64,000 bases of DNA from Ignelater luminosus (GCA_011009095.1 VTPC01000668.1:19984-83983); one strand, 5' to 3'; numbered from the stretch's first letter, positions 12,146-24,670 are shown. Numbers and translations: made by a program. Notes: generated by a model from the letters alone, not told the origin.

Positions 12146-14895
12146 TAAGTTTGCACAACTGCCAGTTTTATGTTCGTTCTGGTTTCAGTTCTAGATTGAG
12201 AAATCTTCTTCCTACAGTCAGAAGAGTTTGAAAGCCAATAGTGCATAACATTTTACTTGACTCTGTGTTTAAGTTTAGACTCTCCCATGACATAACTAGG
12301 AATTTTGTTACTTTTCAAGATATCCTGCTTTCTCTGAATCATTCCAGATATCGTAAAAACTAATAATAAGTGTCAGGTTTTTATAAGTTTCTTTTTAACA
12401 GAGTAAACGGCAATTGCTTTCCTTATTTTGTTCCATACGATAGACCTTCATAATTGTGCTATTGAGAAATCTATTGATCATGTCGTTTTCAGGTCCCTGG
12501 AAGAAGAATATTGGAAGCTAATTAATAAAAAACAAATTTGCAAAAATATTATCTTTGATAATGAAATAAAAATGTAAAAATCATTGGGGTCCTATTTTAG
12601 AAAAGAAACTTTCTTTACTAGATAAAAACTTTAAAAAGACTATAGTAACTCATTTTAATTAATTTTCATACCCATCTTGAAGTACGATGGTGTTGCTGCA
12701 TTTTAGTAGATTTAGATTAGTAGAATCTATTGACCTCTAAAAGCAAAAAACGACAAGAGATTTGAAATTTCTAATTTAAACCCTGTTTTGCATACCCATA
12801 ATTACGGTTTTCTCTAATAAGTACTTCAATTATGACCAAGAAATGATTAGAGAGTCCAGACACATTCTTACGTAATTTATTTTGATATCAAATCTAGAGC
12901 AATTAATCAAAGGTAAGAAATATTAGGCTGCAATCTCGAAGCTCAAATTTCCAAATTACATCATTAATTAAAACGTTGCTCATTTCTTCAACACCTTATA
13001 ATGATTAATTATAGGTTATTGATTCAAAATACCACTTAAACACCCGTTTCACATTTTTTATATTTATGATTTGAAGTTGGCTTCGCCTTAACATTTTAAT
13101 CAAGAGCAAATTATTGTGACACCTCTAAGGAAAAATCCTCAATAGAAATCACTTTTTTGGCTTTTACAAAGAAAATATTGCATTTCTCCATGTCTAATTC
13201 TACAATTAAGTTTACACAAATTTAACGCAAAATAATTAAATTTTTTAATTTTTTTTTTACTTTTACAACATAACACTTTTGTAGTATTACCACTAATAAT
13301 TAGGAATGCATGTTAACAATAATTTCACACTTGATCAAGTATACGTTAACAACTTTCAAATTTAAAAATCACCTGGAGAATAAGGTTTTTCGGCCTAAGG
13401 CTATCCCGTCTGCGGTTTTACGATCTTTTCAATACCATTGTAAAATTTTACTGTTCTCAAATTACATGTGGAAATTTTGAAAGTCCCTCCAGGGAGATCC
13501 CGTCTAGAAAAATCGTCTTTCTGGGTTAAATTTATGCCCAAAGTGATGAAATTCGAAACCTTACTATCGATCTTTGTTAATATTCATTAATCGAGTAATA
13601 ATAAAGCAATAAATGTACTTAACGTATGTTTTATTTTTATTTTGTTCCTCTCCCAGTGAAATTGTATGCACATTCACAGGGATTTTATACAATTAATTTG
13701 CATTTAACAACAAATACATTTCCTGTGGAATGTAAATTAATAACAAATAAATGCTTCACTAATAAGCATGTTCGACTTTACTTTGATTTACAATCGTATA
13801 TTAAAATCGTTTAATTAATAATTATGCTGGTAATTAATTATACATGTATCGGCGGTGAAATGTCTGATGTAGATTACATTTTAAAGAATGCAACAACCCC
13901 TTGGAAATACCATTCGGATTAGATTTCTATTGATTTTTAGATTGCAATTTGTAGAGAAAGAATTATTATTTTGCTTCTTTGGCGTTTAAGTTAATTAACA
14001 AAATTAAGTATCTCTAAATACCATTGAAAATTAGGATAAATCAAATTAATTTTAATTTTTTGGATCATTAACCTTTTAAATAAAATTCCGAAAATAATTA
14101 TTATTTTCCAGTTTTATAAACAGCAGTTATACGAAGAAAATGCCTAAAAAAGTAAAAAAAACTCAATAATGCCATTTAATTATTCGCACCTAATTAGTGA
14201 GTTGGTGGCCTTGCTTTAGGGTTTCTACGTAGTTAGACCTTCTAGCTTGCTCATTAAAAACTCAACTAAAATGGAAGAAAACTGCAGATTTGTTATTTAG
14301 AGCTTACTTACTAAAAGTCGGTTATTCCCTAGTGAAACAGAGTATATTGATGAAGTCCTTGCAGGTTTCCCTATCATTAACAATTTTAGAATTCTTTTAA
14401 TCTCTGCATAATGTTTTTTATTCATGTTTCTTTTTTGATTTTGTGATACAAGTTTGTACCTTAGCCGTCATAATTCTATTTTACTTTGTTTTTCTCAACA
14501 AGACACTCGATCCTTAAAGAAATTTTGGATCCTGTAAACTTTTTGGCTCTAGATAAAGTGTGATATTAGCATCTGAAACCTAGAAGTAGAAATTAGTCTG
14601 ATAAATCTTATAGATACCTTGTCAATAGACTATCAACATGATATGACAGATAAATGGGTTGCAGAACACTTCTAAGAAGAGTGTATTGGTTTCTAATGGT
14701 TTATTTCCGGAAGCGGAAACGTTTCCTCCTGGCCCAGCTAGAAAAGACATTGGGATATATTCTGAATGTTATGGTTGCTTTCTAAACCTTAATTTGTATA
14801 CTTGATACGAATGAAATGTTTTGGGAAGTTGATTCTACAAATGCCAAAAGAATATAACTTGGTTTAATGTTACAGAATTGATTTTTTGGTTCAGT
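12146..14895. other. Unassigned A+T-rich sequence
   Basis: No gene, RNA gene or mobile element is recognised. The open frame at 13626-13814 has no motif and an A+T-driven composition. A small G+C-richer patch at 13375-13520 has no recognisable content. Confidence 0.5.
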
Positions 14896-14901
14896 TTTCT
14901 T

Positions 14902-14951
14902 TTTCTGATGAGGAAATCTTTCTACTATATAGATTCCAATAAGTTGATGTG
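14902..14951 (+). repeat. 50-bp direct repeat, left copy
   Basis: Begins TTCTGATGAGGAAA and ends AATAAGTTGATGTGG. Aligned by eye with 15399-15449 it matches at 43 of 50 positions. The two copies bracket repeat-family copy 3, which suggests that they are part of a duplicated or inserted unit. Confidence 0.65.
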
Positions 14952-15051
14952 GTGCTAGCTGAAATAGACACGAGCAATTTTTTCTCTATCGTTCTATATT
15001 TACAAAGATCGTTAAGCGAATCTTGTGGAAAATTATTTTAACAAATTCTCT

Positions 15052-15335
15052 CTATTAGCCCATTGTAATATTTGTTAGTTAAGTGAATCACCACACTGAC
15101 GTCACTGTAATGAGTTATATTTATGGAAACGGTTTTGGGTAGCTGGATTCTTGTGGTCGAACCTTTTCCTTGTTTGGTTTCCATATTCATTGCAGTCTTT
15201 ACAGTTCTAACCACTGGCTGTTTCGTCATGTTATGTCTATGTTGTTGTATGCCCAAAACGCTTATTAGATATCTGTAAGTGAAATTAAAATAATTAAAGC
15301 CAAATAGATTACATTAGGTGAAATAGAACAAAGTA
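15052..15335 (+). repeat. Diverged repeat family, copy 3
   Basis: Copy 3 shares with copy 1 an upstream block (GTTAG then AAGTG then ATCACCACACT or its variant), the AGCTGGATTCT motif, the TTGGTTTC motif and the terminal GTAAG. A perfect CRE-like palindrome TGACGTCA lies at 15097-15104. An ATG at 15123 opens 51 codons to TAA at 15276-15278. The encoded peptide starts METVLGSWILVV, is hydrophobic and contains a Cys cluster (CLCCC). The start resembles the MAFGSWILLV of copy 1. Single-base indels relative to copy 2 change the frame in the second half, so I do not call a CDS. Flanking 50-bp direct repeats lie at 14902 and 15399. Confidence 0.6.
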
Positions 15336-15398
15336 AAATATAGAAGAATTCTTGGGTTTCATTTAAAATGTTGGAAATTAGTTACAAACTCGATTATC

Positions 15399-15449
15399 TT
15401 TCTGATGAGGAAACCTTTCTACTACTTGGATCGCAATAAGTTAATGTGG
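15399..15449 (+). repeat. 50-bp direct repeat, right copy
   Basis: Right-hand partner of the repeat at 14902-14951, about 497 bases downstream and in the same orientation. Similarity appears to fade into the next 30 bases (both copies continue to an AGCAA-T-rich stretch). Confidence 0.65.
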
Positions 15450-16328
15450 GAGTAGCCCAAGTAAACGCAAGCAAATTTTTTAAGAGACGTTTTTGATTTC
15501 TAAGAAGGTCACAAACCAGCGGGTCAAAAAACTTTTGAACTAAATTGCCATTATACCATACCATCAAAATGCTCATAAGATTATGATAGCAAATATTTGT
15601 CCAAAACTTTTATTTTTCTGAACGTTTGATCTGAAGTCGAATTATTCTTTGGGTGTCTCCGAATCATTGAGAATGATCTACGCTTTGTTGAAGTTAGTTA
15701 AGAAAAGTCCAAACTCAATATTTGTAATGGATCAAAATAATTAAATGACTAGTTTATCGGTAAAAAAATAATAAACAATTACAAAGAGAAAGTTCTATCA
15801 TGCTTTTTATTACACGGTTATAATATTCAACGCCGCTTTTGATCTTTATACCTTACCCAGTAATTATAATACCTACTACGTATATAATATGCACACGTTA
15901 TAATCCTGCAAATGCACTTGCAATTCACACAAAAGTAAAATTTATTACGACAAGAAACGTTATAAGCAGCTGCAACAATTTGATAAAATTAATACATTAA
16001 CTTTATTACTGACAAATGGGTCGCATGAAAATATTATAAATCATCGTGGTTGTTTCGAGGTGCCTAAAACGATCAGTAAAAAAGGGAAGGAAGAGGAGGA
16101 AAAAAAGAAAACATCAACGATAACAATCTTAACATAAGTGTCAACCGATGTAAAAGTGACGCTTTCTGCGAAAGGTGCGTGACAGGTAAACGCTGTACTT
16201 ACTGCGTGTATGTATAAAAAATTGCATACTGCAACATGTGCATGAGTAACGAGGAAAATGAAGGGTATAACAAATGTAGTGAACGTTAACGAGGTACTAA
16301 GAAGTGTGGGACAGTAAAGGCGGCAAAC

Positions 16329-16388
16329 TGACAAGGATAAAAATCACGGGACGTCGGTTGACAAGGATAACTAAGAATCTGACAAGAG
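16329..16388 (+). repeat. Short direct repeats, 30-bp phase
   Basis: TGACAAGGATAA occurs at 16329-16340 and again at 16359-16370, exactly 30 bases apart. A partial copy TGACAAGAG follows at about 16380. A GACGTC-like ACGTCGG lies between the two full copies. Small and of unknown meaning. Confidence 0.55.
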
Positions 16389-16689
16389 TTCATAAATCGT
16401 TACTCCTACTTTATTCATGCTTACTTCCATCAAGAACATTTTAATCTACCCAACTTTTCTTGTAGATACAATTGTATTACTACTTGAATTCAACTGTTTC
16501 AAAGGTCATTGTTTTCTTGTTTTCTAAAAAATTTAACCTCACATTTCACACAAGAATATTATTTTAAGGCTCATATGTGTTATGTACTAAATCAAAAGTT
16601 AATTAAAAAAATATACCTACAGAAAAAAATTTGTTAATATTAATAAGTGAATATTATTCGCGCAAAATAGTGTAAAATGTAATCGTTAA

Positions 16690-17060
16690 AACCGCACGAT
16701 ATAATAGACCGATTTAATTTCCTCGCACGCTGGGCCTGTAAATTCCCGTAAGGTAATAAAAGTGCAAATTTAATCTAAGCATTTACAGTCGAACCAAATC
16801 AAATAAATGTGTCACTCGCTGATTGGAAATTATCGATGGAAGTAAATTGTGTATCTTTTAAACTTACACCTGACCCAGCGTACTTGAACATGATATGTGC
16901 ACGTTGATATAGTAAATTGCTCCAGTTGCACATGCAGGCGGTTTTTGCATCCACCTGCCCGCGATTCAACACCCAGTTTTATGTGTCTCTAAAATATAGG
17001 CATGAATGTAGTGGATGAAATTGTGACCTAATGGGGTATAATGAGACAGTTTGATTTCTT
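16690..17060. promoter_or_regulatory. Enhancer-like G+C-richer block with CACCTG E-boxes
   Basis: This block is less A+T-biased than its surroundings and lacks repeats. It has CACCTG (CAGGTG on the other strand) at 16867-16872 and 16952-16957, together with a G+C-rich patch around 16930-16975. Such blocks in a gene desert around a developmental regulator are often cis-regulatory. Here this is an inference from composition and two E-boxes only. Confidence 0.2.
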
Positions 17061-19787
17061 TCTTTACTTTCACCATCTCAATATAGGTTGATTGCGTAAA
17101 AATTTAAATTTTAAAGATGACTTACTGGTATTTTAGGATAATTGTAGATTGAAATAATTTTTTTCTTTTTTATTTGATTTTAGTTTCAAGTAGATTATTC
17201 GACATCAATTTTCCTTGTTGGTATAAAAGTAAATTTTTCTCTTCTCATCGCATTGGTACCTCCTTTATTAAAGTTAGGAGCGATCGGTGCAAGTTTGTAC
17301 AATCTCCAGCGTAGTATATCATAGATAAGGCGTCTTTGGTTTGCAAGTCTAATGCAAACTTCTTACAACAATAGTTAGTTGTAACTGCCACAATTTCACA
17401 TCACGGGTCATCACTATCCTTTACTGAAATTCTGTAGAAGTGGATTGTGAATTGCGAAAGTCAAAACCTCATTTTGCCTGAATTCTTAAGACATTAGTCC
17501 TGATATTCAAATTTAGTTCCGGAAACGGAGATTTTACATTTTATTATTGCCAACTAAACTAGAAACCTGTTGGTTTTGGGCGAACATGACTAAGCTTTAC
17601 TTGGTTGATTCTTGAATTTGATTTCACTTGTCTTTTAACACGAACCAAAGCAAAATGAGCAAGACGAATGGTCTTGGCTTTTCAAAACAGTTACAACTCC
17701 TAGATTTAGAAATCTGACTTAAAAAATACTTAGATCGTAAAAACTATCTTAAGAACCTGAATAGTACTGAATGCCAAAATTAGGAAGTAAACCCAAAATA
17801 CGCATTGTATTTATTATTATAAGTATTAACGTAGTGATTTGCAAAACTCCATTTGGCACAATATACGTCTCGAAATATCTCTAACAAAGTTCAGTACTTG
17901 ACTGGCGATAAACCAAATAGATTTTAATCACCAAACTGTCATGTTTGCATTATAACTCAAACTCAACTCAAAATCTTAAATTGAATTTATCTACCAAAAG
18001 AAAAAATTGAAACATCAAACTCAATTAATTCAATGTGCATAATAATCCGTGCTCTTAATTTTAGGCAACAGTTCTCCATGAATTTTGATTATTATTATAA
18101 CTGTTTCAGTTTTAAATATAGTTCACATTAAAGAGACCTTGATTTTGCTTAAATTCCATTAAACTCAAATTCTCATTTTTCAACAGAATAAGCTTGCGAT
18201 AGAGGTTATGTTAGGTTAATTAGAATCACCCGCAATTAAAATAAAATTGGATGAACCTTCATTGCTTGTTATATTAGAGGATTTTGAAATATTGCAGCTG
18301 TACAGACTTGGACATCATAGACATAGCGGATTAAGCAAAATAGGCATAAAATTACCTCAAATTCTTCATTTGTCTCTTTTTCAATTCAAATTTTAACGGT
18401 TTGAATTTAAAAAATGATTTTCAAGATAAAATTATAACTTCGTAATTACGAAAGGAATAAATAACTTAATTTTTCTACATTTAATTAAAAAAAACGTTAA
18501 GTGGCTCATTTCTTAAACATAAAAGCTGCAAATGCAATATATCAACATTCCATGTTGTGGTCATATTGACGAGATCATGTGTATGCCATATGTTAAGCGT
18601 AAGGCACATTCCACTTTCAATAAAAAGAAATGCATACCATACAAATGCAACCTTTTTTCCTCTCGTAAAATAAAAATTTGAATGGTTAATGCTTATTGAT
18701 GGTTTATTCATCTACTGTCTAACACTAATCACTATGTTTTAATTTTTATGTTTAAATTTATTCTGCATGAATTGTTTTGAAAAGTAAGAAATGTTAAATA
18801 TAAAAAGAACAACAAATGCAGCGTTCAGATGATTTATTAAATAAGTTTTGACACAAGTAGCTATCTGACAGATCGTGACAAGTAGAAAAGTAGTAGCTTT
18901 CCGTTACATTGGTAATAGGTAATTCAGAAGTTTTAGAAAATACACTTGACTTAGTGTAGAGACAAACTGGGAGCCTGCCACACCTTGGTTTATGTTTCAA
19001 TAAATATGTTCCTTATCTGTAACACAGCTAGAACTACAACGCCCACTATAAATGTTATATTTTTATTTAATAACGTTTAGAAAAAAAAATTTGTTTTGAG
19101 GTTGCCGATATTGTAAACAACTTTTTATATTGGGAAAAAATTTAAATTCTTTCTTTGACAAATTATGGTTAATTGCAAGATTAGCTAATTATTATTAAGA
19201 AGTGAAATATAAGGTTATTATCGTCCGCAAACATCTTGAATAAATTAATAATATGCTAGGAAGTTCGATAAAATAATGGTTGTTGGTGGGTTTAAAAATA
19301 AATTTAGCTGTTAAAGCATTTTATGTGCAATAAATGGATAGTGCAATGGGTGAAACATAGATAGTCATCAAATTGAAAGTTGTGTTGATTTTTATGGAGT
19401 TTAACTTTAGAATTATACGAGCAATAAATGCTCTTAAGTGCATTGGGATGAAGGGTTTGTTTCACATAATTGGAAGACAAATCTTTTAAGTTTAACCGAA
19501 GATTACTTAACTTGAACTGTAAGAAATTCCATTTATGATCGAAGAGATTTAATTATGCTGAGATCAGTGTTTAAATTTGCTTTATGCGTTGTATTGATTT
19601 GTGAATTAAAAACAAAAATGGAAATGGAATTGCCTGCTAGATATTTTTAGATTATTTTCCTGGAAACTGCCCTGTGCTGCAATAATTGACTCTGCAGGAT
19701 CTCTTCTCTAATGGAAAAAAATCGATAATAATCAGTAATTTCTGAAAGAAATTCTTCATACTATAAACGCTACCCCAACAAGCACAA

Positions 19788-19868
19788 TGACGTCGATTCA
19801 TATGATTAATTGACGACATAAAGACGTCATCTCTGTTTCGTATTATTCACGTTGTTTAATATGACGTC
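19788..19868. promoter_or_regulatory. Cluster of GACGTC (CRE/ATF-like) sites
   Basis: TGACGTC at 19788-19794, GACGTCAT at 19823-19830 and TGACGTC at 19862-19868 give three GACGTC palindromes in 81 bases of A+T-rich DNA. A fourth, GACGTCA, is at 20562-20568. TGACGTCA-type sites are bound by CREB/ATF bZIP proteins. Function and target gene are not known. Confidence 0.3.
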
Positions 19869-20614
19869 GGTTCACCATTTGACAGTCAGCTGATGTATGA
19901 TAAATGGAACAAGTTAAAAATTTACAATGGCTGTGGTAACCGCTATGAATTAATCTAACCTATCAAGTAAAATTCCTAACAGCCATAAATATGAGTAACA
20001 TGGCTGATAAAAGAAGAAATAATAAAAAAACTGTTTGCTACTCATATTAGAATCCATCACATAAATTATATGTCACTTTGCTTGCTGGGTTGGTTAACTT
20101 TTGAGTACTTAAGGAAAACTTTATCAAAAAGACTCAAGAAATGTCATACTTTATGACACCAGCTTCAATGTGTGTGAGCTCGCTTACACTGTTCCACTTA
20201 CAGTTCTTGTGACAAAAGACTGCTGAGCTCGGAGCACTGTGCTGCTTCATCGTATTATTTTCTCCAATGTCTTAGAAGACAATGGGTCAGATTTTCTTTC
20301 TGAATCATTTTTGTTTTGAATTTGGCGTATCTATTCAAACAGCGTTTTTTTCCGTAGAAGTCTTGCAAAGAGACTATCGACAAAAATACTTTGACTTGAA
20401 GTCGTAGAGCATTTCTCAACCTTCAAATAATTATTAGGGGCGCGACTTTAAAATGGAAGAGTTAACAACCGAATTCATATCTCATGTCATGAGCATTGCA
20501 TAGCCACTCTGGAATGACCCACGCCCCAATTCGCGAATTTCGTTTATTAATTCTCTTTTAAGACGTCACCTCATATTTTATTTATCATTTTAAGGTTACT
20601 TACGCCAAGGAATG

Positions 20615-20749
20615 GTCGAACCTAGTGATGGGCAAAGGAAAAATCTTCAAATTTGGAATTTATTTCTCCTGAATATTTCCGGAAATATTCCTAGGGTATT
20701 TTTCCCAAGAAAATAAATTTCTGGGAATTTACTAATCACTAGTGGAACC
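20615..20749. mobile_element. hAT-type MITE, 119 bp, with 8-bp target-site duplication
   Basis: The element runs from 20623 to 20741. Its ends are inverted repeats: TAGTGATGGGCAAA on the left, and TAGTGATTAGTAAA when the right end is read in reverse complement (11 of 14 match). Flanking 8-mers are GTCGAACC (20615-20622) and GTGGAACC (20742-20749), a 7/8 match, as expected for the 8-bp duplication made by hAT transposases. The interior is strongly palindromic, with a perfect 20-bp palindrome GAATATTTCCGGAAATATTC at 20671-20690. No coding capacity exists, so it would have been moved by an autonomous hAT element elsewhere. Confidence 0.75.
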
Positions 20750-23700
20750 TTTCTTGACAGATACTATCCCCGAACCAGTTACACAAAAACTACCAAAACT
20801 ACTTATACAAAATAATACTATAATTATTAGCCAAGGTCAGATAAGCAGATATTATTAGAGATCGGCAAAAAAAACAATACGCCTTTGACAAAAACGATCG
20901 TATACGATGAGGATATCAAGTAGGGTGTCCATCAACTCGACCTTCTTTTTGAGTTTCCTTCTTACATAGGTACTAAGCCATCATGAATTCCAGGTGCACA
21001 TCTATAGAAAAAATCCCTGACTGTATGCACAATTCCTTGAAAAAGAGTGATTTTAAGCCCGTAAAAGTTACTGTTCCGATATTCAGCAACATTAGTAAGG
21101 AAAATCACAAAAAACTCTTGCTACGAAACGCGAGATATCTTCACTAGAGCTTAGCTAAACAAAAATATCTATTGAAAATTATTTATTAAGCCGGGATGAT
21201 GAGGACAGGCGTCGTCAGATAATGGAGACGGTTCAGAAGTATCCAATTTAAGGTTACGCTCAGAAACGAGAAAAAGGTAGTTATTGTGATTTATTGAATT
21301 TTTTGAGATTTTAGATAGATTTGGAAAGTTTTTCTGAGAAAATAAAGGAATTAGTTAGTATCTCGGATTTTTTTACGAAAGGAATGAGCGATAAGTGACT
21401 CTTCCTCGTCTGCAAATAGTAAAAGGGTATGGAGATTCGGTTGAAATTTGAGAGTCTAGTTTCTCCGTTTCCTGCATTGAGCATTAACATAACTGGTAAA
21501 GTGAAGCCTAGAAATAAAATGTATTTGTTTAATGCAAGGTACAATTATTAATTATTATTGTGGGAGTGTTATGTTAAACATTTATGCTTCTACTCACCCA
21601 TAAAATTTCCACCACTTCAGTTTTGCTCATTTATACAAACCTTCTATTATTACACAAGATACCTGATAATTATGGGAATAATTTATTTATTTTTAAAAGA
21701 AAATCAATAAATAACCTGCAATTTTCTACTTTCCATGGATGTTTTATTTATTCTTGACGCTTTTAAAAGTGTGTAAACCAGATTACCAGAATTGAAATAC
21801 TAGAAAAAAAAAGAAAAACCGTATTATCGTTAAAATAACAAAACAATTTGTAATGTACAGTATAAACTCATTCCTTCGTTCAAATAAGTCACTAAAGATT
21901 TATGGTAAATATATAAGTAAGTGCTATCTAAATTCTAAACGGCTACCTACCTTGTTTGTCCATTTTCGACGCAAAAGCGGTGCCCATATGTGGATGCTGG
22001 TGGCATTTCTGCGAATTCCTTCCACCTGAGTGGAATTGTTATCATGCTTGAGTAATTATCACCACTATGTTTGTCATTTAATTACAGCAAACGTTCTTTG
22101 CTTTAAACACCCAGTTTGAAACCTCTACTAATAATAATAATGAAAGATTTTTATGGATGTATAAATGCGTAAGAAATTCTACGCTCTAAAACGCCTTGTC
22201 AATAATATTCAAAAGAAAAAAAAGGAAAGAATCGCGCGTTTGTTTTTAATCACTGGAACAGGTGATTCAAAAAAAAACAGTGAACAAGGTCGTGTAAACA
22301 ACTTGATGGAGCTGCTGTCAATAACCTTCAAACTTGAAAAAAAAAGTGGCATAGCTTTATTACGGTAAATAATAATCTTTAAAGAGAAATATCATTTTTG
22401 TAGGAACGATGGAGATTTGAATAATTTTGCTTTCAAAATTTAATCTTAAAATGTATCAGTTCTCACAGTTGAGCACATTACTTAAATAGTTCGAAGATAT
22501 TTAAATTATTTATCATCGAATCTTTTTGACCACGTGAGATTAAACTTTTAGATATTTTTAAATTGCATAGAAATTTTTTACGTGTCAAAATCGTAGTAGA
22601 ATATAACAACCTGTTAATTTCTTATGGTATTAATTTATTAAATGTGAAGTGGGTATATTAATAAATATTTTAATTTTGTCTTAACTGAAAGTGTTGATCT
22701 GTTATTTCATCCGACGGCAGAAATCTTAAAAAATTACAAACAATCTTCTTTCATTCGTGAAACAATTGAAAACGTCGTTGTTACAAATATTATGACTGTT
22801 CGAGGTGAATTTAAAAGAAAATATTCCATGACAAAACTGGTGAAAAGCCTTTTCAATTTTTGCGAAAACTCAAGACATTGTAAACAAAAATTTTATTAAG
22901 TTCACAGACAAGAGTAGTGTAAAATCTTATATTCATAAAATTTAAAACCACTTGTCTAATTAATTAATATAGGAAGACTCGCGAACAATAATTAGAATTG
23001 ATGGTTTGAAATCATTGTGGAAAAGACTCTTTTAATTCAGTTGAACTTGTCGAGATTTTTCAAGTGGAAGAATTGCACTTACACTTATTGAATGGTTTAA
23101 AAAGATCTTGTCATTAACATAAGGTAAATTTCACATTTTCGTCAAAATCTTCAATATTTGATGATTTGATCATTTTGCTTGGTTTCGGTTTTTGATGGCT
23201 ATCATATTGTATTAGTACAACTTTGAACTTTTTTTTCTAGCCGATTTACAAAAAGGCTTTTCTACAATAAGCAATTTTATTTGCTTTGAGGATTTATCTC
23301 AGCAAATCCATTCAGGGTGATATTTGATGATACCCTGACGTTTACCATTGTGAGAACTGTGAGAATCCTCTGAGCATTTTGACTCAATGTTCTTCTTCAT
23401 GTTCTTGGTTCTATTCAACTTTTTCTTTGAGAAAGATGCCAAGTAAAGTCTTTTTTCAATGACAGTGTTGTCTTGGACTTCATATTTTCACATACAAGAC
23501 TGTGGATGAGCCTACATCTTTTGGAGCTACTTAAAGTATTGCTGTCTCTACTATTATTCTTATAATTCTTCTTGGCAGATCTTTGCTTCTCACATTTATG
23601 TCTAAAATGCTCAACTGATTTTTACATTGCTTTAAGAAAAGTAATGGTATTCCATATCCTTACAAAAACGTCGAAAATCGATTAAAATGTGACTGGACAT

Positions 23701-24354
23701 ACTTACATGGATGAAGAAATTGAAGAAATGCCAAAATTGTATTTTGCGCTTTAAACTTGGAATTTCTCTACGTTAAGCTAAATACAGTACTCTTGGTGTA
23801 AAATAATTTGTTTTGTATCCTGAAGTCTTCAAGTTAGATCGAATGTATAACAGTAAAATTGTACTGACTAAAGATGAATCTTCGTTAGTAGAAAATTTTT
23901 CATTTATTAAAGTGTTGCAGAACGCAGAATCATACAATTGACATTGTCATAATTAAAAACTTTTTCACCAAAGGGGTAAGTATTTTTCTGTGAGGGTTAA
24001 ACCATAGAATCTAACAAAAAACAAAAAAGCCGAAATCGATGTTTATTTCCGATTTCTCTAAGGCAGAAATCTTCATTCAGTTCTCAAAGTAAGAAAGAAC
24101 TAAATCTACGTAGTTTGAATTTGCCTTTGCAGTAGATTGATTGTCAATCCAATCGCGATCTTTTTACCATTCTTCCTGTATACTACCTGCACTGTGTCAG
24201 GATATACAGCAAAACTTGTAAATTTCGGAATAGTGAGGAAATTCTTTTACACAGCACAAAGGTCAGGGAAAGCTTGAGAAGTTTCTCCAACAACAAAAAG
24301 AAAATCAAGGAAGTATCAAAAAAATCTCACAGTGAAGAAGGAAAGCTCTAAATA

Positions 24355-24670
24355 TTAAATTTTTGCCTATTTTGCCTCTTCCACCTTTTTTTTCCTAGAT
24401 GTCTTTCTTACCTTTCCTTTTTTCATTCCAATGTTTTCTTCTTTAATTCTTCCTTGGTCTTCGTCTCAGTTTCTTCTTTTTGCTTCTTGATCATTTCTGT
24501 TTGGCCTTCTTCTATTTTCTTTTTTCTTTCATTTTTATTTTACTACCTTGTGTTTTGGTCTATTTATGTCATCGCATTTTATCTCTCTTTTCGTCGTTTT
24601 TCTGTCTCATTTTTCTCTTTCTTTATTTTTTTCCTTCGCCTCTTCAATGTTTATCGCATTTATTTAATTT
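24355..24670 (+). repeat. Pyrimidine-rich low-complexity tract
   Basis: Over roughly 300 bases the plus strand is strongly enriched in C and T, with many TTCTT, TTTTC and CTTC runs and few purines. The strand asymmetry leaves two overlapping plus-strand frames open (24454-24690 and 24480-24782). Their Phe/Ser/Leu-rich translations are an artefact of composition and not evidence of genes. Confidence 0.6.

Larger units (their letters stand above)
15450..20614. other. Mostly unassigned sequence with enhancer-like patches
   Basis: No gene is recognised. The minus-strand open frame at 16041-16334 has an unremarkable hydrophobic/Thr-rich translation and no support. Three local features are listed separately: phased TGACAAGGATAA repeats near 16330, a G+C-richer low-repeat block at 16690-17060, and a GACGTC cluster at 19788-19868 (with one more GACGTCA at 20562). 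Confidence 0.5.

Noticed and set aside
16041-16334. 97-codon minus-strand frame
   Set aside because: Unremarkable Thr/Phe/Ser-rich translation; no start context, motif or neighbour supports a gene.
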